From the NCBI RefSeq assembly GCF_030410515.1, contig NZ_JAUHHD010000002.1, positions 723,419-787,418 of the forward strand: a stretch of DNA of 64,000 bases, written 5' to 3'. The notes beneath the pieces were generated by a model, which had not been told where the DNA came from, ran no database searches, and saw only the letters and a program-made list of their open reading frames with translations. How positions within the stretch are numbered: position 1 is the stretch's first letter; every line of letters starts with the position of its first letter. This DNA is from Arthrobacter sp. YD4. GTDB taxonomy: Bacteria; Actinomycetota; Actinomycetes; Actinomycetales; Micrococcaceae. The translations under genes and the position numbers were made by a program. This document shows positions 1-7,700 of the stretch, piece after piece.

Positions 1-76
1 CTACTTGCGTGATGTAGCAAGCATGGCTGTGGGGTAGATCACTTGTCAAGGAAAATATTCACCATCTAGCAATAGC

Positions 77-91
77 TCTCACAATGTGAGA
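77..91. promoter_or_regulatory. Candidate operator of the first IclR gene
   Basis: A perfect inverted repeat, TCTCAC-AAT-GTGAGA, ends about ten bases before the first usable start codon of the IclR regulator. A weak promoter can be drawn upstream, with TTGTCA at 43-48 as the -35 and a poor -10 around 67-72, which would place the repeat over the transcription start. IclR proteins commonly repress their own genes through such sites. The assignment is inference; the repeat itself is directly visible. Confidence 0.45.
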
Positions 92-101
92 ATATCGAGT
101 G

Positions 102-965
102 ATGAGTGTGAACCAGGACACAATGCCGGCCGCCGATCAGTCCGGCGCCGAAGCTGCCGCCGATTCCGTTGCCGAGCCGACCGCCGGGGCGGGTCCGGAA
201 CCGGCCGCCGGCTCCCGCACCGACATGGTCGGCAAGGCCCTCGGGCTGCTGGTCCTGCTCGGCGACGAACCCCGCGGCGCCAGTGCCGCTGAACTGTCCC
301 GCCGCGCCGAGCTGCCGTTCAGCACCACCTACCGGCTGCTGGGCTCGCTGACCCGGGACGGCTTCGTCGATTACGAGCCGGATGGCCGCCGCTATCACCT
401 GGGCCTGCGGGTGTTCCAGCTGGGTCAGCGGGTATCGAACCACCACGGCTTCGCCGGCACCTCGCTGCCCATCCTGCGCCGGGTGACCGAGGAGACCGGG
501 GAGGCCACCATCCTCTCCGTGCGGGACGGCAACCACCACCTGACGGTGAACAAGGTGGATGGCCCGCAGACCTTCCGGGTGACCTCGGATCCCGGGCATC
601 TGGGGGCGCTGCACACCACCTCCGTGGGGAAGGCGCTGGTTGCCTTCGCCGATGACGCCACCCGGAACCGGCTCCTGGAGGAACTCCCGCTCGACCCCCT
701 GACGGAGCGGTCCATCACGGACCGCGGGGACTTCCGCGCCGAGATCGAGCAGGTCCGCCGTCAGGGTTACGCCACCATGGACGAGGAGAACGAGCTGGGC
801 ATGCGCGCCGTCGCCGTCCCCGTCTTCAATGCCCAGGGCCATGCCTTCGCCTCCCTGGCCACCGCCGTGCCGGTCTTCCGGATGAGCATGGAGGCCCTCG
901 TGGCGCTGGTGCCACTGCTGCAGGCGGCGGCCGCGGAACTCTCCGCCAGGCTGCCGCAGCAATAA
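102..965 (+). CDS. IclR-family transcriptional regulator, probable regulator of shikimate/quinate use
   Basis: About 287 residues. An Ala/Pro/Glu-rich leader of some 40 residues is followed by an N-terminal winged helix-turn-helix (DMVGKALGLLVLL through a recognition helix with STTYRLLGSL and the wing YEPDGRRYHLGLRV), then the IclR effector-binding domain (TSVGKALVAF, DEENELGMRAVAVPVF). This is the usual IclR layout and length. GTG at 99 and ATG at 102 are both possible starts; neither has a strong ribosome site, and ATG 124 is also in frame. The gene lies 124 bases before the dehydrogenase that opens the catabolic operon, on the same strand, so it probably senses quinate, shikimate or a downstream aromatic acid. 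The effector is not deducible from sequence. Confidence 0.88.
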   Translation: MSVNQDTMPAADQSGAEAAADSVAEPTAGAGPEPAAGSRTDMVGKALGLLVLLGDEPRGASAAELSRRAELPFSTTYRLLGSLTRDGFVDYEPDGRRYHLGLRVFQLGQRVSNHHGFAGTSLPILRRVTEETGEATILSVRDGNHHLTVNKVDGPQTFRVTSDPGHLGALHTTSVGKALVAFADDATRNRLLEELPLDPLTERSITDRGDFRAEIEQVRRQGYATMDEENELGMRAVAVPVFNAQGHAFASLATAVPVFRMSMEALVALVPLLQAAAAELSARLPQQ

Positions 966-969
966 ATAA

Positions 970-1005
970 GTTCGTCATAAGAACACAAGTGCATTATGTG
1001 AACAC
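970..1005. promoter_or_regulatory. Candidate operator/promoter region of the quinate-protocatechuate operon
   Basis: GAACAC occurs at 981-986 and again at 1000-1005, 19 bases apart (about two helical turns), each preceded by a CATAA or TTATG-like AT-rich stretch. GTTC at 970-973 also forms an inverted half with GAAC at 981-984. This is the only AT-rich stretch before the operon's first gene, so the promoter is likely here. The IclR protein upstream is the obvious candidate to bind it. No footprint-level claim can be made from sequence alone. Confidence 0.35.
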
Positions 1006-1089
1006 TTCCAGTATTGTTATCCCTATCACTTTCGCCGCCGCCCCGAGCGGTGCGGCGGGGAGGGTGCCGTTGTCAAAGGAGCTAGACGG

Positions 1090-1971
1090 ATGAGCAACCG
1101 AGCGGAGTCCTTCCTCATAGGCCTCGTGGGTGATGGCGTGACGCCCTCGCTCACGCCGCCCATGCACGAACGGGAGGGCGATGAGCAGGGCTTGCGCTAC
1201 CTGTACCGGCCCATCGACTTGATCGAACTCGGCCTGCCCGGCACCGCCGTCGGTGATCTCCTCACCGGGGCCGCGCGGCTCGGCTTCAACGGCCTGAACA
1301 TCACCCACCCCTGCAAGCAGCTGGTCATCGAGCACCTCGACGACCTCACCCCGGACGCCCGCCGGCTTGGTGCGGTCAACACCGTCACCATCCGGGACGG
1401 CCGGCTGACCGGCCACAACACCGACTGCTCCGGCTTTGCCGCGGCCCTGGCCGACGGGCTCCCCGACGCCACCCTGGACCGCGTGGTCCAGCTCGGCGCC
1501 GGCGGCGCGGGCTCCGCCGTCGCCTACGCCCTGCTCACCGCCGGCGTCCGTGAACTGGACCTGGTGGACACTGACCCCGCCCGCTGCGCCGCCCGCGCCG
1601 CCGAGCTGGCCGTCCTCTTCCCCGGCGCCACGGTCACGGCACGGACGACGGCGGAGCTGCCGGCCCTGATGCCGCGCGCCGACGGCCTGGTCCACTGCAC
1701 CCCGGTGGGCATGGCCGCCCACCCGGGCCTGCCGCTGGACGCCGCGCTGCTGGAATCCCGGCACTGGGTGGCGGACATCGTCTACCGGCCGATCGAGACC
1801 GAGCTGGTCCGGGTGGCGCGGGAACGCGGCTGCGACGTCCTCGACGGCGGCCGGATGGCCGTGGGCCAGGCCGCCGACGCCTTCCGCATCTTCACCGGAA
1901 GGGAACCGGACGCGGCCCGGATGCGTGACCACTTCCTGGAACTCGTCGCCGCCGAGGAGGTGGCCGCCTGA
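1090..1971 (+). CDS. qsuD: Quinate/shikimate 5-dehydrogenase, catabolic AroE paralogue
   Basis: 293 residues of the shikimate dehydrogenase family. It oxidises shikimate (and/or quinate) to 3-dehydroshikimate or 3-dehydroquinate. Visible motifs are LNITHPCKQ with the catalytic lysine, NTDCSG with the catalytic aspartate, and the Rossmann loop GAGGAGSAVAYAL. The second strand ends in VDTDPAR; an acidic residue there is typical of the NAD-dependent catabolic enzymes such as Corynebacterium QsuD rather than NADP-dependent biosynthetic AroE. Context agrees, since it overlaps the dehydroshikimate dehydratase gene by one base and opens the protocatechuate operon. The ATG follows a GGAG site about nine bases upstream. 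A biosynthetic AroE role is less likely. Confidence 0.86.
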   Translation: MSNRAESFLIGLVGDGVTPSLTPPMHEREGDEQGLRYLYRPIDLIELGLPGTAVGDLLTGAARLGFNGLNITHPCKQLVIEHLDDLTPDARRLGAVNTVTIRDGRLTGHNTDCSGFAAALADGLPDATLDRVVQLGAGGAGSAVAYALLTAGVRELDLVDTDPARCAARAAELAVLFPGATVTARTTAELPALMPRADGLVHCTPVGMAAHPGLPLDAALLESRHWVADIVYRPIETELVRVARERGCDVLDGGRMAVGQAADAFRIFTGREPDAARMRDHFLELVAAEEVAA

Positions 1972-3893
1972 TGCGCACCGGAATCGCCACCGTCTGCCTC
2001 TCCGGCACCCTGCGGGAGAAGATGCAGGCCTGCGCCATCGCCGGCTTCGACGGGATCGAGATCTTCGAACAGGACCTGGTGACCTCGCCGCTGAGCCCGG
2101 AGGACATCCGCGCCATGGCCGCGGACCTGGGACTCACCCTGGACCTGTACCAGCCGTTCCGCGACTTCGACAGCGTCCCGGAGGAGCTGCTGGCCGGCAA
2201 CCTCCGCCGCGCCGAGGCCAAGTTCCGGCTGATGTCCCGGCTGGGCATGGACACCATCCTGGTCTGCTCCAACGTGGCCACCGCGTCGATCGACGACGAC
2301 GACCTCCGGACCGAACAGCTGGCCCGGCTCGCGGAGCTGGCCGGGGAGCACGGGGTCCGGGTGGCGTACGAGGCCCTCGCCTGGGGCCGCTACGTCAACG
2401 ACTACGAGCACGCCCACCGACTGGTGGCCCGGGTGGACCACCCAAACCTGGGCACCTGCCTGGACTCCTTCCATATCCTCTCCCGCGACTGGGACACCGC
2501 ACCGATCGAGGCGTTTGACCCGGAGAAGATCTTCTTCGTCCAGGTCGCGGACGCCCCCAAGCTGTCCATGGACGTGCTGTCCTGGAGCCGGCACCACCGC
2601 GTCTTCCCGGGCGAGGGACAGTTCGAGCTGGCCAAGTTCATGGGCCACGTGGTCCGCGCCGGCTACGCGGGACCGGTCTCGCTCGAGGTCTTCAACGACG
2701 TCTTCCGCCAGTCCGACGTCGAACGCACCGCCGTGGACGCAATGCGCTCGCTGATCTGGCTCGAGGAACAAAGCGCCAAGTGGCTCACCGGGAACCCGCC
2801 CGGTGCCGTCGCCGGCCGGCCCGCCCCGCGCCGGCACCCGATGGAGCTGGCCACGCTGCCGCGGGTGGCCGAACCCGCCGGGTTTAACTTCGCCGAGGTG
2901 CGCGCCACGGACACCGCCGCGCTGGAGAGCCTGCTGGGCCAGCTCGGTTTCGGCTTCAACGGCCGGCACCGCAGCAAGAACGTCCAGCTCTGGACCCTCG
3001 GCCGGGCCCGGATCATCATCAACGAGGACGCCCCGGCCCCCGCGGAAACCGCCATCGCCGCCGTCGGCTTCGACGTCGACTCGCCCGTGCTCGCCGCGGC
3101 CCGCGCCCGGCAGCTGAAGGCCCCCGCCGTGCCGCGCACCAGCCGCGCGGACGAGGAGGTCTTCCAGGGCTTCGCCGCGCCGGACTCCACCGAGATCTTC
3201 CTCTGCCAGGGCAGCCCGGACGGCACGGCCGCCTGGGTGGACGAGTTCGGCCCAGGCCGCGCGGACACCGACGCGGAAGGGGCAGCCGCCGGGTCCGGCG
3301 CCGTGATCGACCACGTCAACCTGGCCCAGCCCTGGCAGCACTTCGACGAGGCCGTCCTCTTCTACACCAGCGCCCTGGCGCTCCAGCCCCAGCCCTATGC
3401 CGAGGTGGCCAGCCCCACGGGGCTGGTCCGCTCGCAGGTCATGGCCACGGGCGACCGGGGCGTCCGGCTGGTACTCAACCTCGCCCCGCTGCACCAGCAG
3501 GAGGGCTCCGCGGAGCCGGTAGCCGGGGGCCACGCGCCGCGCCGGACCTACCAGGAGCACATCGCGGTGGCCGTCGATGACCTGGTGGCCACCGCCCGCG
3601 CCGCCCGGGACCGGGGCCTGGACTTCCTGCGCATCCCGGCCAACTACTACGAGGACCTGGACGCCCGCTTCGACCTGGACACGGAGTTCCTTGCCACCCT
3701 GCGCGAGCTGAACCTGCTCTACGACCGCGACGCCGACGGCGAGTTCCTGCACTTCTACACCGCCACCGTGGGCAGCGTGTTCTTCGAAATGGTCGAACGC
3801 CGCGGCCGCTACGACGGGTATGGTGCCCCCAACGCGCCGGTCCGCCACGCCGTCCAATACGACCACCGGCACCAGCTGACCCGAACCTCCTGA
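1971..3893 (+). CDS. qsuB: 3-dehydroshikimate dehydratase fused to a 4-hydroxyphenylpyruvate-dioxygenase-like domain
   Basis: 640 residues. Residues 1 to about 280 form an AP-endonuclease-2 type TIM barrel (start MRTGIATVCLSGTL, with VAYEALAWGRY and CLDSFHILSRD), the fold of 3-dehydroshikimate dehydratases that make protocatechuate. Residues from about 290 to 635 form two VOC modules like HPPD. The three HPPD-type metal ligands are present: His448 in IDHVN, His530 in QEHIAV and Glu606 in FFEMVE. The same two-domain architecture is known in Corynebacterium QsuB and Pseudomonas QuiC1. The start codon overlaps the last base of the dehydrogenase stop. It supplies the substrate of the dioxygenase encoded next. 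The role of the C-terminal half is uncertain. Confidence 0.9.
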   Translation: MRTGIATVCLSGTLREKMQACAIAGFDGIEIFEQDLVTSPLSPEDIRAMAADLGLTLDLYQPFRDFDSVPEELLAGNLRRAEAKFRLMSRLGMDTILVCSNVATASIDDDDLRTEQLARLAELAGEHGVRVAYEALAWGRYVNDYEHAHRLVARVDHPNLGTCLDSFHILSRDWDTAPIEAFDPEKIFFVQVADAPKLSMDVLSWSRHHRVFPGEGQFELAKFMGHVVRAGYAGPVSLEVFNDVFRQSDVERTAVDAMRSLIWLEEQSAKWLTGNPPGAVAGRPAPRRHPMELATLPRVAEPAGFNFAEVRATDTAALESLLGQLGFGFNGRHRSKNVQLWTLGRARIIINEDAPAPAETAIAAVGFDVDSPVLAAARARQLKAPAVPRTSRADEEVFQGFAAPDSTEIFLCQGSPDGTAAWVDEFGPGRADTDAEGAAAGSGAVIDHVNLAQPWQHFDEAVLFYTSALALQPQPYAEVASPTGLVRSQVMATGDRGVRLVLNLAPLHQQEGSAEPVAGGHAPRRTYQEHIAVAVDDLVATARAARDRGLDFLRIPANYYEDLDARFDLDTEFLATLRELNLLYDRDADGEFLHFYTATVGSVFFEMVERRGRYDGYGAPNAPVRHAVQYDHRHQLTRTS

Positions 3894-3962
3894 CCGCAAC
3901 AGACCGCCTGACCCGACCATCATCCGAGCACCACCGATCCAGCACCACGAAAGGAGGCTGCA

Positions 3963-4862
3963 GTGCCTGAAGAGATCAACCGCGAGACGTTCAACGCCGA
4001 CCCGCTCACCGAAGACGTGTCCGACGCAGCGCCCCAGACCCTGGCCCAGCCGGCCGTACCCGCCCTGGACGCCGCCGCCGAATCCCAGCAGATCCTCAGC
4101 GGCGAGATGCAGGCCCTCGGCGCCGCGTATGCCCAGGCCCGTGCGAACGGCGCTGCCGCGGAAATCCAGCCGCGGCTGGACTACCCGCCGTACCGAAGCA
4201 GCATCCTCCGGCACCCGACGAAGAGCCTGCACCACGCGGACCCGGAGACCATCGAGCTGTACTCACCGGCGTTCGGGCACATGGACGTGCACGCGCTGGA
4301 GTCGGACCTGACCATTCAGCACAACGGCGAGCCCCTGGGTGAGCGGATCATCGTCTCCGGCAGGGTCCTCGACGGCGACGGCCGCCCGGTCGCCGGCCAG
4401 CTGGTGGAGATCTGGCAGGCCAACTCCTCCGGCCGCTACATCCACAAGCGGGACCAGCACCCGGCCCCGCTGGATCCGAACTTCACCGGCGTCGGCCGCT
4501 GCATCACCGGCGCGGACGGCTCCTACAGCTTCACCACCATCAAGCCCGGCGCGTACCCGTGGAAGAACCACCTGAACGCCTGGCGCCCCGCGCACATCCA
4601 CTTCTCGCTCTTCGGCCACGAGTTCACCCAGCGCATCGTCACGCAGATGTACTTCCCCGGCGACCCGCTCTTCGCCCTCGACCCGATCTACCAGTCGATC
4701 GTGGACCAGGACGCCCGGGACCGCCTGGTGGCCACCTACAACCACGACCAGACCAAACCCGAATGGGCGCTGGCCTACAACTGGGACATCGTCCTGACCG
4801 GGTCCAAGCGGACCTGGACCGAAAACGAGGCCCTCGGCGCGGAAGGCGACCAGCATGAGTAA
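3963..4862 (+). CDS. pcaH: Protocatechuate 3,4-dioxygenase beta subunit
   Basis: 299 residues, catalytic subunit of the non-haem Fe(III) intradiol dioxygenase that opens protocatechuate to 3-carboxy-cis,cis-muconate. The iron ligands are all identifiable: Tyr159 in SGRYIHK, Tyr198 in AYPW, and His211 and His213 in RPAHIHFS. Their spacing matches the Pseudomonas enzyme (Tyr408, Tyr447, His460, His462). The N-terminal extension of about 60 residues is longer than in Pseudomonas. Start is GTG with a near-perfect AAAGGAGG six bases upstream. The 69-base gap before it holds no obvious promoter, so the gene is probably read with the upstream dehydratase. It overlaps pcaG by eight bases. Confidence 0.96.
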   Translation: MPEEINRETFNADPLTEDVSDAAPQTLAQPAVPALDAAAESQQILSGEMQALGAAYAQARANGAAAEIQPRLDYPPYRSSILRHPTKSLHHADPETIELYSPAFGHMDVHALESDLTIQHNGEPLGERIIVSGRVLDGDGRPVAGQLVEIWQANSSGRYIHKRDQHPAPLDPNFTGVGRCITGADGSYSFTTIKPGAYPWKNHLNAWRPAHIHFSLFGHEFTQRIVTQMYFPGDPLFALDPIYQSIVDQDARDRLVATYNHDQTKPEWALAYNWDIVLTGSKRTWTENEALGAEGDQHE

Positions 4863-5439
4863 GTTGACCCCCACGCCCGGCCAGACGGTGGGCCCGTTCT
4901 ACGGCTACGCCCTGCCCTACGCCAAGGACCGCGAACTGCTGCCGCCCGCCACCCCGGGCAGCATCCGGTTGCAGGGCACGGTCTACGACGGCGCCGGCCA
5001 CCCGGTCCCGGACGCCATCCTGGAGATCTGGCAGGCCGACGCCGAGGGCAACGTCCCGCAGCACCCCGGCTCCCTGGTCCGCGACGGGTACACCTTCACC
5101 GGCTTCGGCCGCTGCGCCGTCGGCAACACCGGCATCTTCACCTTCACCACCGTCAACCCCGGCCCCACCGCCCCGGGTGCCGCGCCGTTCATCTCGGTGG
5201 TGGTCTTCGCCCGCGGCCTGATGAACCGGCTCTTCACCCGCGTGTACCTGCCGGAGAACGAGGAAGCCCTGGCCAGCGACCCGCTGCTGTCCGCCCTGGA
5301 CCCGGAGCGCCGCCGCACGCTGATCGCCCGGCGCGAGGCCGACGGCGGCCTGCGCTGGGACATCCGGCTGCAGGGCGCGGACGAGACGGTGTTCCTCGAC
5401 TTCGAGGCCGGCTCCGAGGGCGAGGGCACCGCACCGTGA
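4855..5439 (+). CDS. pcaG: Protocatechuate 3,4-dioxygenase alpha subunit
   Basis: 194 residues. It shares the intradiol dioxygenase beta-sandwich signature with PcaH (VPDAILEIWQADAEG, FTGFGRCAVGNTGIFTF) but lacks the HIH pair, as expected for the non-catalytic alpha subunit that pairs with beta in the (alpha-beta)n complex. TPTPGQTVGPFYGYALPY at the N-terminus is typical of PcaG. The start ATGAGTAA contains the pcaH stop, giving an 8-base overlap and probable translational coupling, which would help equal subunit production. Its own stop overlaps the pcaB GTG by four bases. Confidence 0.95.
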   Translation: MSKLTPTPGQTVGPFYGYALPYAKDRELLPPATPGSIRLQGTVYDGAGHPVPDAILEIWQADAEGNVPQHPGSLVRDGYTFTGFGRCAVGNTGIFTFTTVNPGPTAPGAAPFISVVVFARGLMNRLFTRVYLPENEEALASDPLLSALDPERRRTLIARREADGGLRWDIRLQGADETVFLDFEAGSEGEGTAP

Positions 5440-6869
5440 CGGCCGCCCTTCCCGACGGCGACCTCGGTCTGCTCAGCCCGGTGTCGGCCGCGCCGCGGGT
5501 GACGGCACTGACCGGCGACCGCGCCGTCCTCGCCGCCATCCTGCGGGTCGAGGCCGCCTGGGCCGGGGTCCTCGAGGAGGCCTCGCTGGCGCCCGCCGGG
5601 TCCGCCGCCGTCGTTGCGGCGGCCGCGGGCGTGGACCGCTACGACCTTGCCGGGATCGCGGTCCGCGCCCAGGGCGGGGCGAACCCGGTCATCCCGCTGC
5701 TGGCCGACCTCCGGGCCGAGGTCAAGGCCCTGGACACGGCCGGCGTCGGGGCCGCTGCTGCCGTGCACGCCTCGCTGACCAGCCAGGACGTGCTGGACTC
5801 GGCCCTGATGCTGCTGGCCAAAGACGCCGTCGCCGGGCTCCTGGCCGGGATACGGGAATCGACCGCGGCGCTGGCCGGGCTCGCCGAACGCCACCGGGAC
5901 ACCGTCTGCGTGGGCCGCAGCCTGACCCAGCACTCCCTGCCCTACAGCTTCGGACTCCGGGCCGCGCAGTGGTTCGCCGGCCTTGCCGACGCCGCGGCCC
6001 GCCTGGAGAACCTGGAGTTTCCGGTGCAGACCGGCGGCGCCGCCGGCACCCTGGCCGCCGGCACCGCACTGGCCGGCCCCGCCGTCACCCCGTTCGAGCT
6101 CTCCGACCGGCTCGCCGCCAGCCTCGGCCTGGCCCCGGTAGCTGCACCTTGGCACACCAACCGCCTCGCCGTCACGGCGCTGGGCGACGCCCTCACCGCG
6201 GTCACGGACGCGGCAGGCAAAATCGCCGGGGACGTGCTGTTCCTCAGCCGGCCCGAGGTCGCCGAGCTGTCCGAACCCGTAGCCCCCGGACGCGGCGGCT
6301 CCTCGGCGATGCCGCACAAGCAGAACCCGGTCCTCTCGGTCCTGGTCCGCAGCGCCGCGCTGCAGGCCCCCGCGCTCGCGGCCCAGCTGCACCTGGCCGC
6401 GGCCAGCTTCAACGACGAACGGGCCGACGGCGCCTGGCACGCCGAATGGCCCGCGCTGCGCTCCCTGCTCCGGCTGGCCCTCGGCGCCGCCGGCCAGCTG
6501 CGCGAGCTCACCGCCGGGCTGCAGGTGCACCCGGACGCCATGCGCCGCAACCTGGACCTCTTCGGGCCGCTGCTGCTCTCCGAGGCCGTCGGCGCCGCCG
6601 TCGCGCCCCTGCTGGGGGACGGCGGCCGCGCCCGGCTGCAGGAGGTGGTGGACCGGACCCTGCAGGCGCCCGCCGCCGAGCAGGGCGCCACCTACCGCTC
6701 GCTGCTGCGGGAGGCCGTCCCCGCCGACGCCCTCACCGACGAACGGCTCGAGGAACTGCTCGACCCCGCGAACTACCTCGGCCAGTCCGGCGGGATCATC
6801 CGCCGGCTGCTCGACGCCCGGCCCGGCTTCGCTGACCCGGCCCTCCAGAAAGGTGTTTCCGATGACTAA
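5436..6869 (+). CDS. pcaB: 3-carboxy-cis,cis-muconate cycloisomerase
   Basis: 477 residues of the fumarase/aspartase superfamily. The superfamily signature GRGGSSAMPHKQNP is present around residue 290, and TSQDVLDSALML and LTQHSLPYSFG match the other conserved regions. It lactonises carboxymuconate to 4-carboxymuconolactone. GTG is the start, sharing GTGA with the pcaG stop. Length is slightly above the usual 450 residues. It should not be confused with adenylosuccinate lyase, which is a separate gene in this window (20544-21995). An AGAAAGG sequence inside its last codons serves as ribosome site for pcaD. Confidence 0.94.
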   Translation: MTAALPDGDLGLLSPVSAAPRVTALTGDRAVLAAILRVEAAWAGVLEEASLAPAGSAAVVAAAAGVDRYDLAGIAVRAQGGANPVIPLLADLRAEVKALDTAGVGAAAAVHASLTSQDVLDSALMLLAKDAVAGLLAGIRESTAALAGLAERHRDTVCVGRSLTQHSLPYSFGLRAAQWFAGLADAAARLENLEFPVQTGGAAGTLAAGTALAGPAVTPFELSDRLAASLGLAPVAAPWHTNRLAVTALGDALTAVTDAAGKIAGDVLFLSRPEVAELSEPVAPGRGGSSAMPHKQNPVLSVLVRSAALQAPALAAQLHLAAASFNDERADGAWHAEWPALRSLLRLALGAAGQLRELTAGLQVHPDAMRRNLDLFGPLLLSEAVGAAVAPLLGDGGRARLQEVVDRTLQAPAAEQGATYRSLLREAVPADALTDERLEELLDPANYLGQSGGIIRRLLDARPGFADPALQKGVSDD

Positions 6870-7680
6870 GCCAACCCTCAAGGCCGTCCTGCTCTCGCCG
6901 CAACGCGAACTCGGCGACCGGCCCCTGGTGGTGGTGGGGCCCTCCCTGGGGACCTCCACCCTGCTCTGGAGCCAGGCCGGGGGCCTCCTCGGCAACGCAT
7001 TCGACGTCGTTGCCTGGGACCTGCCCGGCCACGGGGTCTCCCCGGCCGCGACGGAACCCTTTACCGTGGCCGAACTGGCCGACGCCGTCGTCGAGCTCGT
7101 CGATTCGATCTCCCCGGGCGCCCGCTTCCACTACGCCGGCGTCTCCCTCGGCGGGGCCGTGGGGCTGCAGCTGGGCATCAAACACGGCGGCAGGCTCAAG
7201 AGCCTCTCCGTACAGTGCAGCGGCGCCAAGATCGGCACCCCCGAGGGCTGGCTGGAGCGCGCGGAGACCGTCCGGAGCCAGGGCACCCCGGTGATGATCG
7301 AGGGCTCCGCCCAGCGCTGGTTCGCGCCCGGCTTCATGGAGCACGAACCCGAGCGCAGCAGCCGCCTGCTGCACACGCTCAGGGATGCCGACCGGTTCAG
7401 CTACGCGTTCTGCTGCGAGGCCTTGGCCGGCTACGACGTCCGCGCCGAACTCGGCAGCATCACCGTCCCCACCCAGGCCCTCGCCGGGGAGTTGGACAAG
7501 GTGGCACCGCCGTCGCTCGCGAAGGAAATCGTGGACGGCATCACCGCCGGCGGCGGCACCGCGAACGCCGCCACCCTGGCCGGCGTCGCCCATCTGGCAC
7601 CCTTCGAGGCCCCCGGCCACGTCGCCGAACTGCTGCGCACCCTCATTACCTGGGCCGAGTCGAACGGGGCGGGACAGTGA
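6862..7680 (+). CDS. pcaD: 3-oxoadipate enol-lactonase
   Basis: 272 residues, alpha/beta-hydrolase fold. Motifs are VVVGPSLGTSTLLW (oxyanion region), VAWDLPGHG, the nucleophile elbow GVSLGG, and a late histidine in GVAHLAPFEAPGHV. It hydrolyses beta-ketoadipate enol-lactone to beta-ketoadipate. ATG 6862 is preferred over GTG 6853 because AGAAAGG lies at 6847-6853 at good spacing; this ATG overlaps the pcaB stop by eight bases (ATGACTAA). In many actinobacteria PcaD and PcaC are one fused protein called PcaL; here they are two genes joined by a GTGA overlap, with a duplicated 15-mer at the junction. Confidence 0.93.
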   Translation: MTKPTLKAVLLSPQRELGDRPLVVVGPSLGTSTLLWSQAGGLLGNAFDVVAWDLPGHGVSPAATEPFTVAELADAVVELVDSISPGARFHYAGVSLGGAVGLQLGIKHGGRLKSLSVQCSGAKIGTPEGWLERAETVRSQGTPVMIEGSAQRWFAPGFMEHEPERSSRLLHTLRDADRFSYAFCCEALAGYDVRAELGSITVPTQALAGELDKVAPPSLAKEIVDGITAGGGTANAATLAGVAHLAPFEAPGHVAELLRTLITWAESNGAGQ

Positions 7681-7700
7681 GCGACGGGACAGTGAGCGAC
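7671..7700. repeat. Perfect 15-bp tandem duplication at the pcaD/pcaC junction
   Basis: GGGACAGTGAGCGAC occurs at 7671-7685 and again immediately at 7686-7700. The first copy contains the pcaD stop TGA (7678-7680) and a GTG start for pcaC (7677); the second copy contains another in-frame GTG (7692). A 15-base unit keeps the reading frame and encodes SDGTV followed by SDKER. It looks like a replication-slippage duplication. Confidence 0.9.

Noticed and set aside
1782..4235. Long minus-strand open frame of 817 codons over qsuB and pcaH
   Set aside because: It is antisense to two well-identified enzymes, has a Val/Gly/Arg/Asp-heavy composition typical of shadow frames in high-GC DNA, and matches no protein domain.
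4983..6995. Minus-strand open frame of 670 codons over pcaG and pcaB
   Set aside because: Antisense to pcaG and pcaB, low-complexity Gly/Gln/Arg content, no recognisable domain.
7215..7676. The pcaC frame stays open far into pcaD, which could suggest a PcaC with a 150-residue extension or a frameshifted PcaL fusion
   Set aside because: The extension is Arg/Pro/Gly-rich and meaningless, pcaD is intact in its own frame, and no slippery heptamer is present at the junction.
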